Assembly (NCBI GenBank): GCA_029449245.1
Contig: JANATF010000021.1
Location: 186,001 to 250,000 of the forward strand
DNA: 64,000 bases
Source of the DNA: Mortierella alpina
Taxonomy: Eukaryota; Mortierellomycota; Mortierellomycetes; Mortierellales; Mortierellaceae
Direction of reading: 5' to 3'
Below are positions 1 through 8,166 of this stretch, piece by piece (the first letter of the stretch is position 1; every line of letters begins with the position of its first letter). A model generated the notes under the pieces. It saw nothing but the letters and a program-made list of their open reading frames with translations, had not been told where the DNA came from and did not search any database. Made by a program: the position numbers and the translations under genes.

Positions 1-2
1 TC

Positions 3-926
3 GAGGACAACAACTCTGTCCGCCGCAGAGGCGCATACTCGGGCCCTCAACGCGCCTTTGCTCGCTGGATGGAGCATCTGGATCTGGATCCCTTGGTCCC
101 GAACCCTATTGAGTTGATGAACTTCCTCGCTTACGGCTATACCAGGAACCAGTGGTCTTTCAACACCGTCAAGGTCTACAAGACGGCTATTTTCGCACTC
201 TTCAACGACACCGCGATTTTCACGTCGTACGCACCATTTGAGGAGATGATGAAGGCTTTGGCAAGGAAAGGCGTCAAACGCATCCGACATGCCGAGGCGA
301 ATCTGGACCCCATCTTCACGTTCATCAACGGCCTCAAGAGCAACGACCGCCTTCATTTACTCGACCTCACCCAGAAGATGTGCTGGCTTCTGGCTGTGTG
401 CGGTTTCTTACGTCCCGACGACATCGCATGCATCGACCTCAACGAGTCCAAGATGGCTGATACCAAGCTTGAACTCTCCATACTGCTGCCAAAGGAGCTC
501 CGTCAGCAGCAGCGCATCCGCAAGACGGTAGTGATTCTTCCGCACCCCAACCCTATGTACTGCCCTGTAGCCGCATTCCAGGAGTACTACCGCCGCATTG
601 CTCACACACTGGTCCCTGTGCCCCACTACAAGGACCCCGAGCAACTCTTTATTCCTTTGGTCCGCAACCTACGGAATTTGCAGCAAGCTGTGACGGTGGA
701 TCGCATCAACAACCACCTCAAGCATTATCTCGAGATGATACCTCGACCTCCAGGTGCCCCGCGCCTCAAGGCCCGTGCCATTGGTGCCACACGCGCTCTC
801 ATGAAGGGCGTGTCTGTCGAGGACGTCATGATTCAAGGGAACTGGTCCTCTCCGGCGATTGTCGACTCGTTCTATCGCATGTCGCGTCAAACGGCCAACA
901 ACTTCACCACGGCTGTTTTTTCGTGA
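3..926 (+). CDS. Tyrosine recombinase, DIRS-like, 5'-truncated by window edge
   Basis: The frame is open from the window edge to a TGA at 924-926, so the N-terminus lies outside; the first internal ATG is at 69. The C-terminal part resembles tyrosine recombinases: a conserved arginine region (CGFLRPDDIACIDL), then RAIGATRALMKG, then GNWSS and VDSFYRMS, the last supplying the likely nucleophilic Tyr. This domain would cut and rejoin DNA through a 3'-phosphotyrosine link. A homologue lies at 4740-5856 on the other strand, and both are followed by the same type of inverted-repeat structure. That structure matches the internal complementary region plus right terminal repeat of DIRS-type retrotransposons. 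No reverse transcriptase is in view, so a Crypton assignment cannot be excluded. Confidence 0.7.
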   Translation, partial: EDNNSVRRRGAYSGPQRAFARWMEHLDLDPLVPNPIELMNFLAYGYTRNQWSFNTVKVYKTAIFALFNDTAIFTSYAPFEEMMKALARKGVKRIRHAEANLDPIFTFINGLKSNDRLHLLDLTQKMCWLLAVCGFLRPDDIACIDLNESKMADTKLELSILLPKELRQQQRIRKTVVILPHPNPMYCPVAAFQEYYRRIAHTLVPVPHYKDPEQLFIPLVRNLRNLQQAVTVDRINNHLKHYLEMIPRPPGAPRLKARAIGATRALMKGVSVEDVMIQGNWSSPAIVDSFYRMSRQTANNFTTAVFS

Positions 927-956
927 TTTTTCCTTTCTGGCTCTGGATCCACAGGG

Positions 957-1270
957 AGAGTCCCATCGAAGGGCTGAATAATACTCAGCGTAGTCGAATA
1001 AGTATGAAGACTAAAGCATATTATTCGACCAAGATGGGACTCTAACTGTCCCACCCTTCCCACCCTGGCATCTGTTCTGGAGACGATGAGTTTCTGAGCT
1101 GCCTTGGATCCAGTAGATATAGATATCCACGCCACCAAAAAAAAAAAAAAAAAAAACAGGTTTTTTATTGGGAGGATCATGACAATAAAAGAAAAGGTAC
1201 ACACAGTTAGAGTCCCATCTTGGTCGAATAATATGCTTTAGTCTTCATACTTATTCGACTACGCTGAGTA
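957..1270 (+). repeat. DIRS-like right end: perfect 68-bp inverted repeats
   Basis: 982-1049 and 1203-1270 are perfect reverse complements of 68 bp, separated by 153 bp that include an A20 run (about 1137-1156). Each arm holds an inner imperfect palindrome, arm GTCGAATAAGTATG, a spacer of about 10 bp, then arm CATATTATTCGAC, which has the size and layout of a tyrosine recombinase crossover site. AGAGTCCCATC at 957-967 is also inverted at 1033-1043. By analogy with DIRS elements, the first arm would be the internal complementary region and the second the right terminal repeat, ending near 1270. Confidence 0.6.
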
Positions 1271-1616
1271 ATGTGCAGGTTGAAAAATGCGCAGCGAACT
1301 TTTTGATTGCGTTGCACTGAGTTTGAATTTCGTCAACCCTCACATCAACTTTGCGTTTTTTGCCCTCACTCAACTTCATGACAGCAGTTGGCTTCTGCGA
1401 TTGCTGTTATTCCCGGACACCATCCCACTCGATCATGAAAAAACGCGAAATTGGGGCTATGAAGGAAGCGAAATCCAAATCAAACCAAGAGCAGATATGG
1501 TTGAGGGTGGAGCACAGTTGAAATGCATGGTACCGCGAAAAAAAATTTAGCACTTTTTTGAGGCGGGGTGCGACGAAATCAACGTGCAAAAGGGATAATA
1601 TTATTAATAATAATAA
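1271..1616. other. Spacer without recognised gene
   Basis: Lies between the DIRS-like terminus at 1270 and the Helitron-like terminus at 1617. Short open frames have no recognisable motifs. The last 30 bases are AT-rich (TTATTATTATTAAT on the minus strand), which suits a Helitron target. Confidence 0.5.
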
Positions 1617-1680
1617 CTAGAGAGCGCGCTCCCTTCGGTCGCGCGAGGATTTTCATGGCACAACATTTATTCATTATAAA
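1617..1680 (-). mobile_element. Helitron-like 3' terminus (minus strand)
   Basis: On the minus strand the sequence reads hairpin GCGCGACCGAAGGGAGCGCGC, then TCT and CTAG, followed by host T: the canonical Helitron 3' end (subterminal hairpin, CTRR, insertion before T). The same hairpin, with the preceding TTGTGCCATGAAAA-type segment, recurs on the plus strand at 27160-27221, also ending CTAG then T. The 5' end of this copy was not found; the gag-like ORF upstream may lie inside it. Confidence 0.65.
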
Positions 1681-2549
1681 ATACAAACAACCTTCGAACT
1701 CTTGTAGATGGTTGAGTAGCTTGTTGAGCAACCGACATATCCTTCAAAACTTTGGGAAACTATTTGAGAATACGCCTGTTGGTGCAGACCTTGCTGTTGG
1801 AGTTGGTGGAACTGTCTGTTGAAATAGCTGTTTCTGAAACCGTCCCTGAAACCGTTCCTGAAACGGCCGCGCCCACGGCTGTCGCTGTGTGAGCTGTCCT
1901 TGGCAGGAGCACACGCTTTATCGTACTCCTTGGCAGCTTTGATCTGCGCAGTAAGATCCTCCTGGGTGATCGCCACTCCTTTGCCCTTGTCAGGAGTGGG
2001 TTTGAAGCCTTTTGCAACGACGAAATTGTCTTTGCGCATCTTGGTGATCTGGCGTGCAGTGATGGCCAACTGCGAGCGGATGACCTGAACAAAATCAAGG
2101 ATCGAGGCGCGTAGGGCCGGATCGTATACGTTGGCGAAGACGTCTATAGCGAACTCATCCACCGGTCGCGTGGTGAAGGCCAGTCGTTCCTGAATCTTGG
2201 CAAGAGACTTGTCGAAAGACTGGTGAGACTTGGATTTGTCTGGCCAAGGGAGGTCGAGATTCGGTGCGTGATACTGCTGCTCCTGATCTTTGGGGAAGGC
2301 GACGTCGTCCATGAAGACAAGATCATCGTCCTCTGCCTCTGGGGCAGAGAAAAAGATCTTGCCGGCCATTGAAGGCACGGCTTCGATAAGTTCTTCAGGT
2401 AGAACCAAGAGTCGAGCACGGGGAGGTTCGACTTGGAGAGGGTGAGGTTTGGACTGTTGAAGAGATGAGACAGTTGCCTGTAGAGCGGCCAACTGCTCGC
2501 GAAGGTATTGAAGAGTGGAATCATTGTCGGTAGTAGAGATGTCGCTCAT
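1674..2549 (-). CDS. Gag-like protein, DIRS-type
   Basis: A 291-residue intact ORF. The N-terminal third has a probable coiled coil (LREQLAALQATVSSLQ), followed by an acidic stretch. The middle (AKIQERLAFTTRPVDEFA and the helices after it) resembles the conserved core of DIRS-type ORF1/gag proteins. The C-terminus is rich in Arg-Gly (SRGRGRFRNGFRDGF), suggesting RNA binding. No CCHC knuckle is present. It ends 57 bp inside a Helitron-like 3' terminus, so it may be a captured retroelement gene or a coincidental neighbour. The family call rests on motif style and is tentative; an RG-rich nuclear RNA-binding protein is the alternative. Confidence 0.5.
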   Translation of the reverse strand: MSDISTTDNDSTLQYLREQLAALQATVSSLQQSKPHPLQVEPPRARLLVLPEELIEAVPSMAGKIFFSAPEAEDDDLVFMDDVAFPKDQEQQYHAPNLDLPWPDKSKSHQSFDKSLAKIQERLAFTTRPVDEFAIDVFANVYDPALRASILDFVQVIRSQLAITARQITKMRKDNFVVAKGFKPTPDKGKGVAITQEDLTAQIKAAKEYDKACAPAKDSSHSDSRGRGRFRNGFRDGFRNSYFNRQFHQLQQQGLHQQAYSQIVSQSFEGYVGCSTSYSTIYKSSKVVCIL

Positions 2550-3290
2550 TGGAAAGAAAATCGTGCTATGGATGAGCTCTGATGAGCGACGAAAAAGAAG
2601 ATAGACATCTTTTCTGGCAGAGGGATCGTTCTTTTATGGATAAAGATAAATACACTAAGTGAGTGACTTAAATTCACGAAAACTTCAAATCGCTGCCGAT
2701 AACACAGTGTCGGCACGATCGCTGCCTAAGTGCCACCATAGATCCCTTATACCCTGTGCTATGGAGCCTTGAAGAAGCGACAGCTTTTCGATCACCCGAA
2801 GACGAGAGAAATGCAATACTGCAAATGTTCTGGGAGAATATCGATAATGGCGAAACTTATGAACGAAGGATGATGGCCCCGTTGCGTGGAAATTAATTCC
2901 AGTTGGGACAATGTGGTTTGGAGTGAGTTCACATAGGTGAGATAGTGACTAATGATCGAGAGAAAAAACCATGAATTTACATGGGAATAGCATAGGGTGA
3001 GTGAAAATAGTGTTCACTCACTGAGTGTCAATATCTTCATCCAAAAAAAAATGTAGCCCTCACACAAAGCTTAAATGTCGGCAACAGAGCGTCAGCATGA
3101 ATTGACTGGAAGTTTGTTTATAAATATGTGCATTCTGTCAGTCAACAGACGCTTTGCTCTCCCATTCACAATTTCGTTTATCATCGCTCAATCACCACCT
3201 TCATTCGTGCGTTGCCACTGGTTGTGTTCTCTTCTGTCATCACACTGCTGTAGTACATACCATATCCTTTCTTCTACCTCGTCCTTAGTG
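2550..3290. other. Intergenic region upstream of the F-box-like gene
   Basis: No ORF with recognisable motifs. It holds short repeats of GTGAGTGA/TCACTCAC (around 2655-2670 and 2995-3022). It probably contains divergent promoters for the gag-like ORF and the F-box-like gene, but no element could be pinned down. Confidence 0.4.
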
Positions 3291-4286
3291 ATGGATCAGG
3301 TGATTAACTCGCCACACCTTCTTCACTACATTGCACGCTTCATTTCCACGGCAGACTTGTGCAGCTGTATTCGTGTCAGTCATCGGTGGAATACGTCTTT
3401 CATACCGTTTGTCTGGCGCTCCTTCAAGGTGCCCCAGGGTTGGGATGCGTCTGCCACACACGTTGCCTTTCAGCGACATGGTCACTACATCCGCAATCTA
3501 AATATTTTGAGCGATCAAGAACTCACCCCTTTTCTCATGAGCTGCACCAACCTCAGGAATCTACTTGTTGGAGATTGGTTCTTCGATGCCACAACAGGTG
3601 ATATTTACTCAGATGTCATTGGAGGATGGTCCTTCACTCCTTGGTCTGACGATCCCAACGCTGGCTCTTCAACCAAGGACGAATTCTGGGTCCAACTTGC
3701 TGCACTTGTACTCCGTAATCCGTCACTTGAATGTGTGATGCTTCACTTTCAGTGGGACTCTGGACCTACGGCGGAGTTCTTGAGAGCACTTGGATCTTGC
3801 CCACAGATGAAGAAGTACGAGTCCGTTAAATGCCTCTACGACAGTACTGAGCAGATACAGGCGCTGATGGCGATTTTAGGTCGGCTGGAGAAGGTGGCGT
3901 TGAGGTGGGACACTTTTGAACCTCTCCTCCTCGTCTGCTGGAAGTTGCACAGAGTCAAACAGCTTACACTCCAAGCCATACAGACACCAGACCTCGAGGA
4001 TGTCATTGAAAGCCACAAGATCGACATAGTCTGTCATTGCCCCAACCTCAGAACTCTCAACTGGTCTGTTGGCATTTACTGCCCATTTCCTGTCCAAGAA
4101 TTCTGTGACCTAGTCTCAGCCGCCTGCCCTAATCTGCGACAGCCGAGCTTTGACTACGACCTCGCAGCACACGTCGACTACGGTGAACTTGACATATTCT
4201 GCCATTCATTCAAGGATATAGAAAGAGTATCTCTCGGCAGAGACCGACATTATCGTGAGCCCGACTCCAGGTTAGCAAGGAACTAG
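3291..4286 (+). CDS. F-box/LRR-like protein, probably C-terminally truncated
   Basis: I start the protein at ATG 3291 (331 residues) rather than at the in-frame ATG 3075, because the fold signature begins there: SPHLLHYIARFISTADLCS followed by VSHRWNTSFIPFVWRSF is the F-box pattern (L..I..F....L..C..V...W...P..W). Downstream are leucine-rich segments of irregular repeat type (LRNLLVGDWF, LRTLNWSVG, CPNLRQPSF). Such proteins usually act as substrate adaptors of SCF ubiquitin ligases, the F-box binding Skp1 and the repeats binding the target. The coding frame stops about 110 bp before a DIRS-like terminus at 4395, and the protein is shorter than usual for such adaptors, so loss of its 3' end to that insertion is plausible. 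Confidence 0.65.
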   Translation: MDQVINSPHLLHYIARFISTADLCSCIRVSHRWNTSFIPFVWRSFKVPQGWDASATHVAFQRHGHYIRNLNILSDQELTPFLMSCTNLRNLLVGDWFFDATTGDIYSDVIGGWSFTPWSDDPNAGSSTKDEFWVQLAALVLRNPSLECVMLHFQWDSGPTAEFLRALGSCPQMKKYESVKCLYDSTEQIQALMAILGRLEKVALRWDTFEPLLLVCWKLHRVKQLTLQAIQTPDLEDVIESHKIDIVCHCPNLRTLNWSVGIYCPFPVQEFCDLVSAACPNLRQPSFDYDLAAHVDYGELDIFCHSFKDIERVSLGRDRHYREPDSRLARN

Positions 4287-4394
4287 GCAAGGCGATGGGA
4301 ATTCACCATAAGACAGTAATATACAGATCGTAGACTCATTAACAAAGAACAAAGTGCTCCAATCAAAGTAAGGAAAGTGTTAGCGCGACACACC

Positions 4395-4724
4395 GATAAT
4401 GTATCAGCGTAGCCGAATAATATGAAGGCTTAAGCATATTATCCGACTACGGCGAGGACTCCATATGTGTAATCTTCTTTTAATGATGATTGCTCGAAAC
4501 CTCCAGAAATGAAATAAAGTGAAGCTAGACTGAACTATTTGTACTCGGTGGGAGCCCTACTGGAACTGCATCTTCGACTCGTGAGCGACAACGAGGAAGG
4601 ACTTGGGCGGGAAAAAGGGCGGGACATATGGAGTCCTCGCCGTAGTCGGATAATATGCTTAAGCCTTCATATTATTCGGCTACGCTGATACATTATCCAG
4701 CCTTTGGCGAGGACTCCATATGTG
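4395..4724 (-). repeat. DIRS-like right end: perfect 74-bp inverted repeats
   Basis: 4395-4468 and 4624-4697 are perfect reverse complements of 74 bp. Each contains an almost complete inner palindrome, GTAGCCGAATAATATG, a spacer AAGGCTTAAG, then CATATTATCCGACTAC. GGCGAGGACTCCATATGTG occurs at 4451-4469 and again, directly repeated, at 4706-4724. Read on the minus strand this follows the recombinase pseudogene ending at 4740, in the same order and spacing as the plus-strand copy at 957-1270, although the sequence differs. Confidence 0.6.
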
Positions 4725-4739
4725 GCTCCAGAGAACAAA

Positions 4740-5856
4740 TCAGGGCAGGACAGCGGTCGAAAAATTGGTGGCAGTGGTTCCACTCAATCTGTAGAAGCTG
4801 TCGAACATCACAGACGAAGACCAATTGGCTTGCACCACAATGTCGTCCTTGGGGGCACCGTTCTTGTACGCGGCTGAGGCACCGATGGCTCGCGCACGAG
4901 GACGGGTGGAGGAGGCAGGTCGCTCGAGGAGATCAGTGATCGAGCCGATGTGCCTATTGATGGTGTCAGGACCGACTGCATTGAGAAGGTTGCGTCGGTC
5001 GCGCACCAACGGGCGGATGAGCACGTCCGGATCCTTGCGGTGGGGCACAAGGTCATCTTCGGGTGGCAGGCGTGAGATGTATTCTCGTAGTGTTGCCACC
5101 GGGCATAAAGCGGCGTTCGGATGCGCTTGAATGGTAGTGAACTTGCGGATCCGTCCATGGCGGCGCTTCTCTTTTGGCAGGACCACTGGCAAAATCGCCA
5201 CTTGCTGGGTCACACGAAAGTGTTCGTTTGCAATGTCAATGCAGGCAATGTCGTCACCACGAAACATTCCCACTACGGCCAAGAGCCAGCAAAGCTTGGT
5301 CGTGATCTGCTCTAAGGATAGCAGAGCGTTTTCTGGCAAGGCCTCCAAGTAACGAATCGCTGGGGAAAGGTCGAGGTCCAGTGCCTTGAAGTCGGTAATG
5401 GTGCGGGTCTGAAGCATCCGCATCGAGCTCTTGAACAGCTCTGTCTGAAATACCGACTGATCATCATAGAGTTGAATGATCTGCGAATTTGTAGGTGGCC
5501 GTTGTCGACTCTGACCACTTGCCCAATGCCACTCCCGAAACCAAGAAGTTGAGAAGATTGGCGGCGCTTGGGGTGAGAGGATCGATATCTCGCGCCAGTG
5601 CCCACCGGATGTACTGAAGCTGAGATCCTGCGCGTTGATTCAAGGTGCGTTTGTGAGCCTTGTTGTTGTCCCACATGGCGATGACTGAGTTATCAGCGCC
5701 CATTGCCATCAACGCCTGCCGCTTACGCTCCATGCAGTGAGCGACTGTGGTATATTCACCAGAGCCCAAGCACACGTACATAGTCAGGAACCCCATATAC
5801 GCATTTCTGCCAGGGTTCCATAATAAAAGCTCACGATGTGTGGTGTGTGGACCCAC
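4740..5856 (-). pseudogene. DIRS-like tyrosine recombinase, frameshifted
   Basis: Two open segments (5464-5856 and 4740-5423) together match the recombinase at 3-926. Shared features are KRTLNQRAGSQLQYIRWA in the N-terminal core-binding part, CWLLAVVGMFRGDDIACID with its arginine, and ANWSSSVMFDSFYRLSG with the presumed Tyr. The segments are in different frames; the shift lies near 5480-5495, right after the codons for TATYKF. No short GT-AG intron fits the gap, so I call it a frameshift. The inverted repeats at 4395-4697 follow its 3' end. Nothing upstream of 5856 looks like reverse transcriptase, so the copy is also 5'-truncated. Confidence 0.65.
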
Positions 5857-6211
5857 ATCTTTTTCTCACTTTACTTCCTTGACCCAATCTTCAATAATAT
5901 ATTTCAGGAAGGAAGAGTGGGCTGTGAGTGGGGGGACAAGGAAAGCGAAACAAAGAAAATGCGTTCACTTTGAGCCTGACATGCAACTTTCTTTACATGA
6001 CTCGAGTGGATTTTGTTAGGAAGGATGAGTGGACTGCAACAAGTGGTGACAGAGAGTTGAAGTTGTTAGTGATTTTTTCGCATCCCCAACAAAAAAGCAG
6101 CCGGTACACCCACAATCGATTACACAACAAGTAAACAATACGCACGTCAGATAGGTTGTTTTTATAGGACTATGGTTGACCAGGCTTCGACGGGCTGCAG
6201 TGTCTCTTTGA

Positions 6212-6577
6212 CTAAAATGTAATATCGTAGGATGTTATCCAGTTCTGTTTCATAAAAGTTGAGCCAAGATCCTCAACCGCTCCATTCATCCCTTTCCGTT
6301 GAGTAGCATAAAACACTTCAATCGACTCATGTTTGTCGACGTTCATTTGCCAGCAGATGGAGCTATCGCCGGCACAAATCTTGGGGAACTTTCCGCGGTC
6401 GCCGATCGCACCAGAAGCCTCAATCTTGTCTCCACTGGGGAAGGTGTTTTTGCACCACATGTTCACAAAACCAGAGAGAGGGAGGTACTTAATTCTGCAA
6501 GTTCCGTGGACACGGAGACCGGCTTCCGAAGTGACGGCAAGTGCCAGGGTAGCCAAGATCAAAGCCGCGCTCTTCAT
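6212..6577 (-). CDS. Small secreted protein of unknown function
   Basis: 121 residues. It begins with a clear signal peptide (MKSAALILATLALAVTSEAG, cleavage probably after SEA), leaving about 100 residues with four cysteines (GTCRI, MWCKN, PKICAG, SSICWQ), enough for two disulfides. There is no transmembrane segment or GPI signal. The composition is that of a compact extracellular protein, possibly an effector or wall-associated factor. I do not recognise the family. It lies between transposon remnants with no operon-like neighbours. Confidence 0.6.
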   Translation of the reverse strand: MKSAALILATLALAVTSEAGLRVHGTCRIKYLPLSGFVNMWCKNTFPSGDKIEASGAIGDRGKFPKICAGDSSICWQMNVDKHESIEVFYATQRKGMNGAVEDLGSTFMKQNWITSYDITF

Positions 6578-6659
6578 TTTATGCTACTTTGGGCTTTCTA
6601 ATGTAGTACAGGGAATGAAGGGACAAGTGTCAGAGAACGGATGTACCGAACGTCGGTAC

Positions 6660-7189
6660 GATTAAATGCTCCTACACCTTGGATATTGTCCAAGACGACA
6701 CTGCCTTACAAGAGTATATGTCTGAATTGTGTAGGTCTTAAGAGCGTTCCGTGAATGTGCTTGACAGAAGTCTTGGAGGCAGGATCAGATGATTGTAGAG
6801 TGAAAATTGCTGGGTGTGCGTGTTCTCCTTTTTATAGGACACGAGGAGCAACGCTGGAGTTTAGCAAGCGTGAGACATTTTTAACGGGCTCTGTTATGCT
6901 TGGAGCAACCATGTAAACTCTCAGAAAAACACTACGGGCAAGAGTCGACCTATAACCTGTTGAATTGCATACGTGATACATACTAAAAGGTACATAGGTG
7001 TCAAACATACATGCACAACTTACTGGATTCCAGCCAATACTGTTATCCGGTAGACCAATCATTTTTTGTACCCTATTCTAACTCCAATGGGCTGGTTACC
7101 GTCTGTTTAATTTCCATTCTCTGAAATCAACGCAATGCTCCTGAACATTTTTCTTTAAAGTTTGAATGTATTGCAACACGGACCTGTAG
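6660..7189. other. Intergenic, no recognisable gene
   Basis: Probable upstream region of the secreted protein on the minus strand and left flank of element A. Short ORFs (e.g. 6832-7062 minus) lack motifs. Confidence 0.4.
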
Positions 7190-7198
7190 CGAGCGAGG
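7190..7198. repeat. 9-bp target-site duplication, left (element A)
   Basis: CGAGCGAGG immediately left of the TIR and again at 14121-14129 immediately right of the opposite TIR. Confidence 0.9.
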
Positions 7199-8166
7199 GA
7201 AGCTCTGAACCCATCCCCTCTGCCTGCAAATTTTGCTGCAGAGGGGCTGGGACAAAATGTCGCCCTCTACTATGAAGGCTTCGTTCGTCCTGACCCACTT
7301 CCCTAAAAAGGGAAGTGAGACTCCAATCGCCGTATATCACGTGGATTGCATCGTACCAGGCGCCATACCTCGGCATATCATGTATCTAGCTTCGTAGCTT
7401 GCTCCCACTTTACTCCCACTCCTTCACCCTGCTTCCTTCCACCCTGCTTCCCTCCACCTTCCTTCCGCCCTCAAGTAAATCGACAGCATGTCAACCAAAA
7501 GGCCTCTCAGGTACGACTGTGCCTCTAAACCATATACTCCCAAGCACGCGTTCATCAACAGCATCCGTTGCTCATCATCCCATCTCTTTTTCTCATTCTG
7601 CTCTTCTCGTTGTAATGTACTCTGACTTAGTGCCGGTGTGCCTGACAAAGGGACCCCGAGCTCGTCAGGTAAACGCATCCCCAGAGTTTCCAGGGTATGG
7701 CTCAGTTTAAAGTAGTTTGAACTGTGCTCGGCGGGTAATAGCTGCTCTATATCTCGTTTTCTAAGTGCTGATCGTCAACGCACCTCAGCTTCAAGGCATA
7801 GGCTGCGTGGGAATGCTCACGTTCAAGTCTGACGCAGAGTCCAAAGGAGGTGCCAATCAAGTGAGTAGCTGTCGACCTTAGAAATGAATGTGCTGCTTCC
7901 AAGCTTATTTGCTAATCGTCTCTTGGCGCGTCGTACCGCCTCGACATAGGATACTCCGAGGAAAGACACGGAGACCTTACTTCCCTTGAGTACAGCCCGT
8001 TCAGCCATGGATCGATCGACATCCTTACACACCTCTGCACCACCTCCAAGTGCTGAAGAATTGGCCTTCTGGTCGCCTGACCCGTCAGCTCAGCAAGGAC
8101 AGGAGTTACAGTTCCACATTCGCTCCGCATTCCTTCCAAACCAGTCTATCGACTCGCCCGAGAAGT
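7199..8166 (+). repeat. Element A left TIR (968 bp)
   Basis: Inverted copy of 13153-14120. It contains a subterminal hairpin (CCCCTCTGC/GCAGAGGGG, about 7214-7246), the presumed promoter and the first coding exons of the helicase. Identity ends at GAGAAGT (8166); beyond it the left side continues helicase coding and the right side continues the DUF6589-type gene. Confidence 0.9.

Noticed and set aside
1137-1156. A20 run as the tail of a separate LINE insertion
   Set aside because: It lies inside the spacer between the DIRS-like arms and no LINE sequence precedes it.
6832-7062. 76-codon minus-strand ORF
   Set aside because: No signal peptide, motif or paralogue; frame length is within chance expectation.
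7346-7710. Short plus-strand ORFs in the left TIR of element A and their mirror images at 13609-13973
   Set aside because: They overlap the promoter/leader region and mostly fail to match element B. Only the short exon ending KGPRARQ (7615-7668) fits the splice phases; the rest are chance frames duplicated by the TIR.
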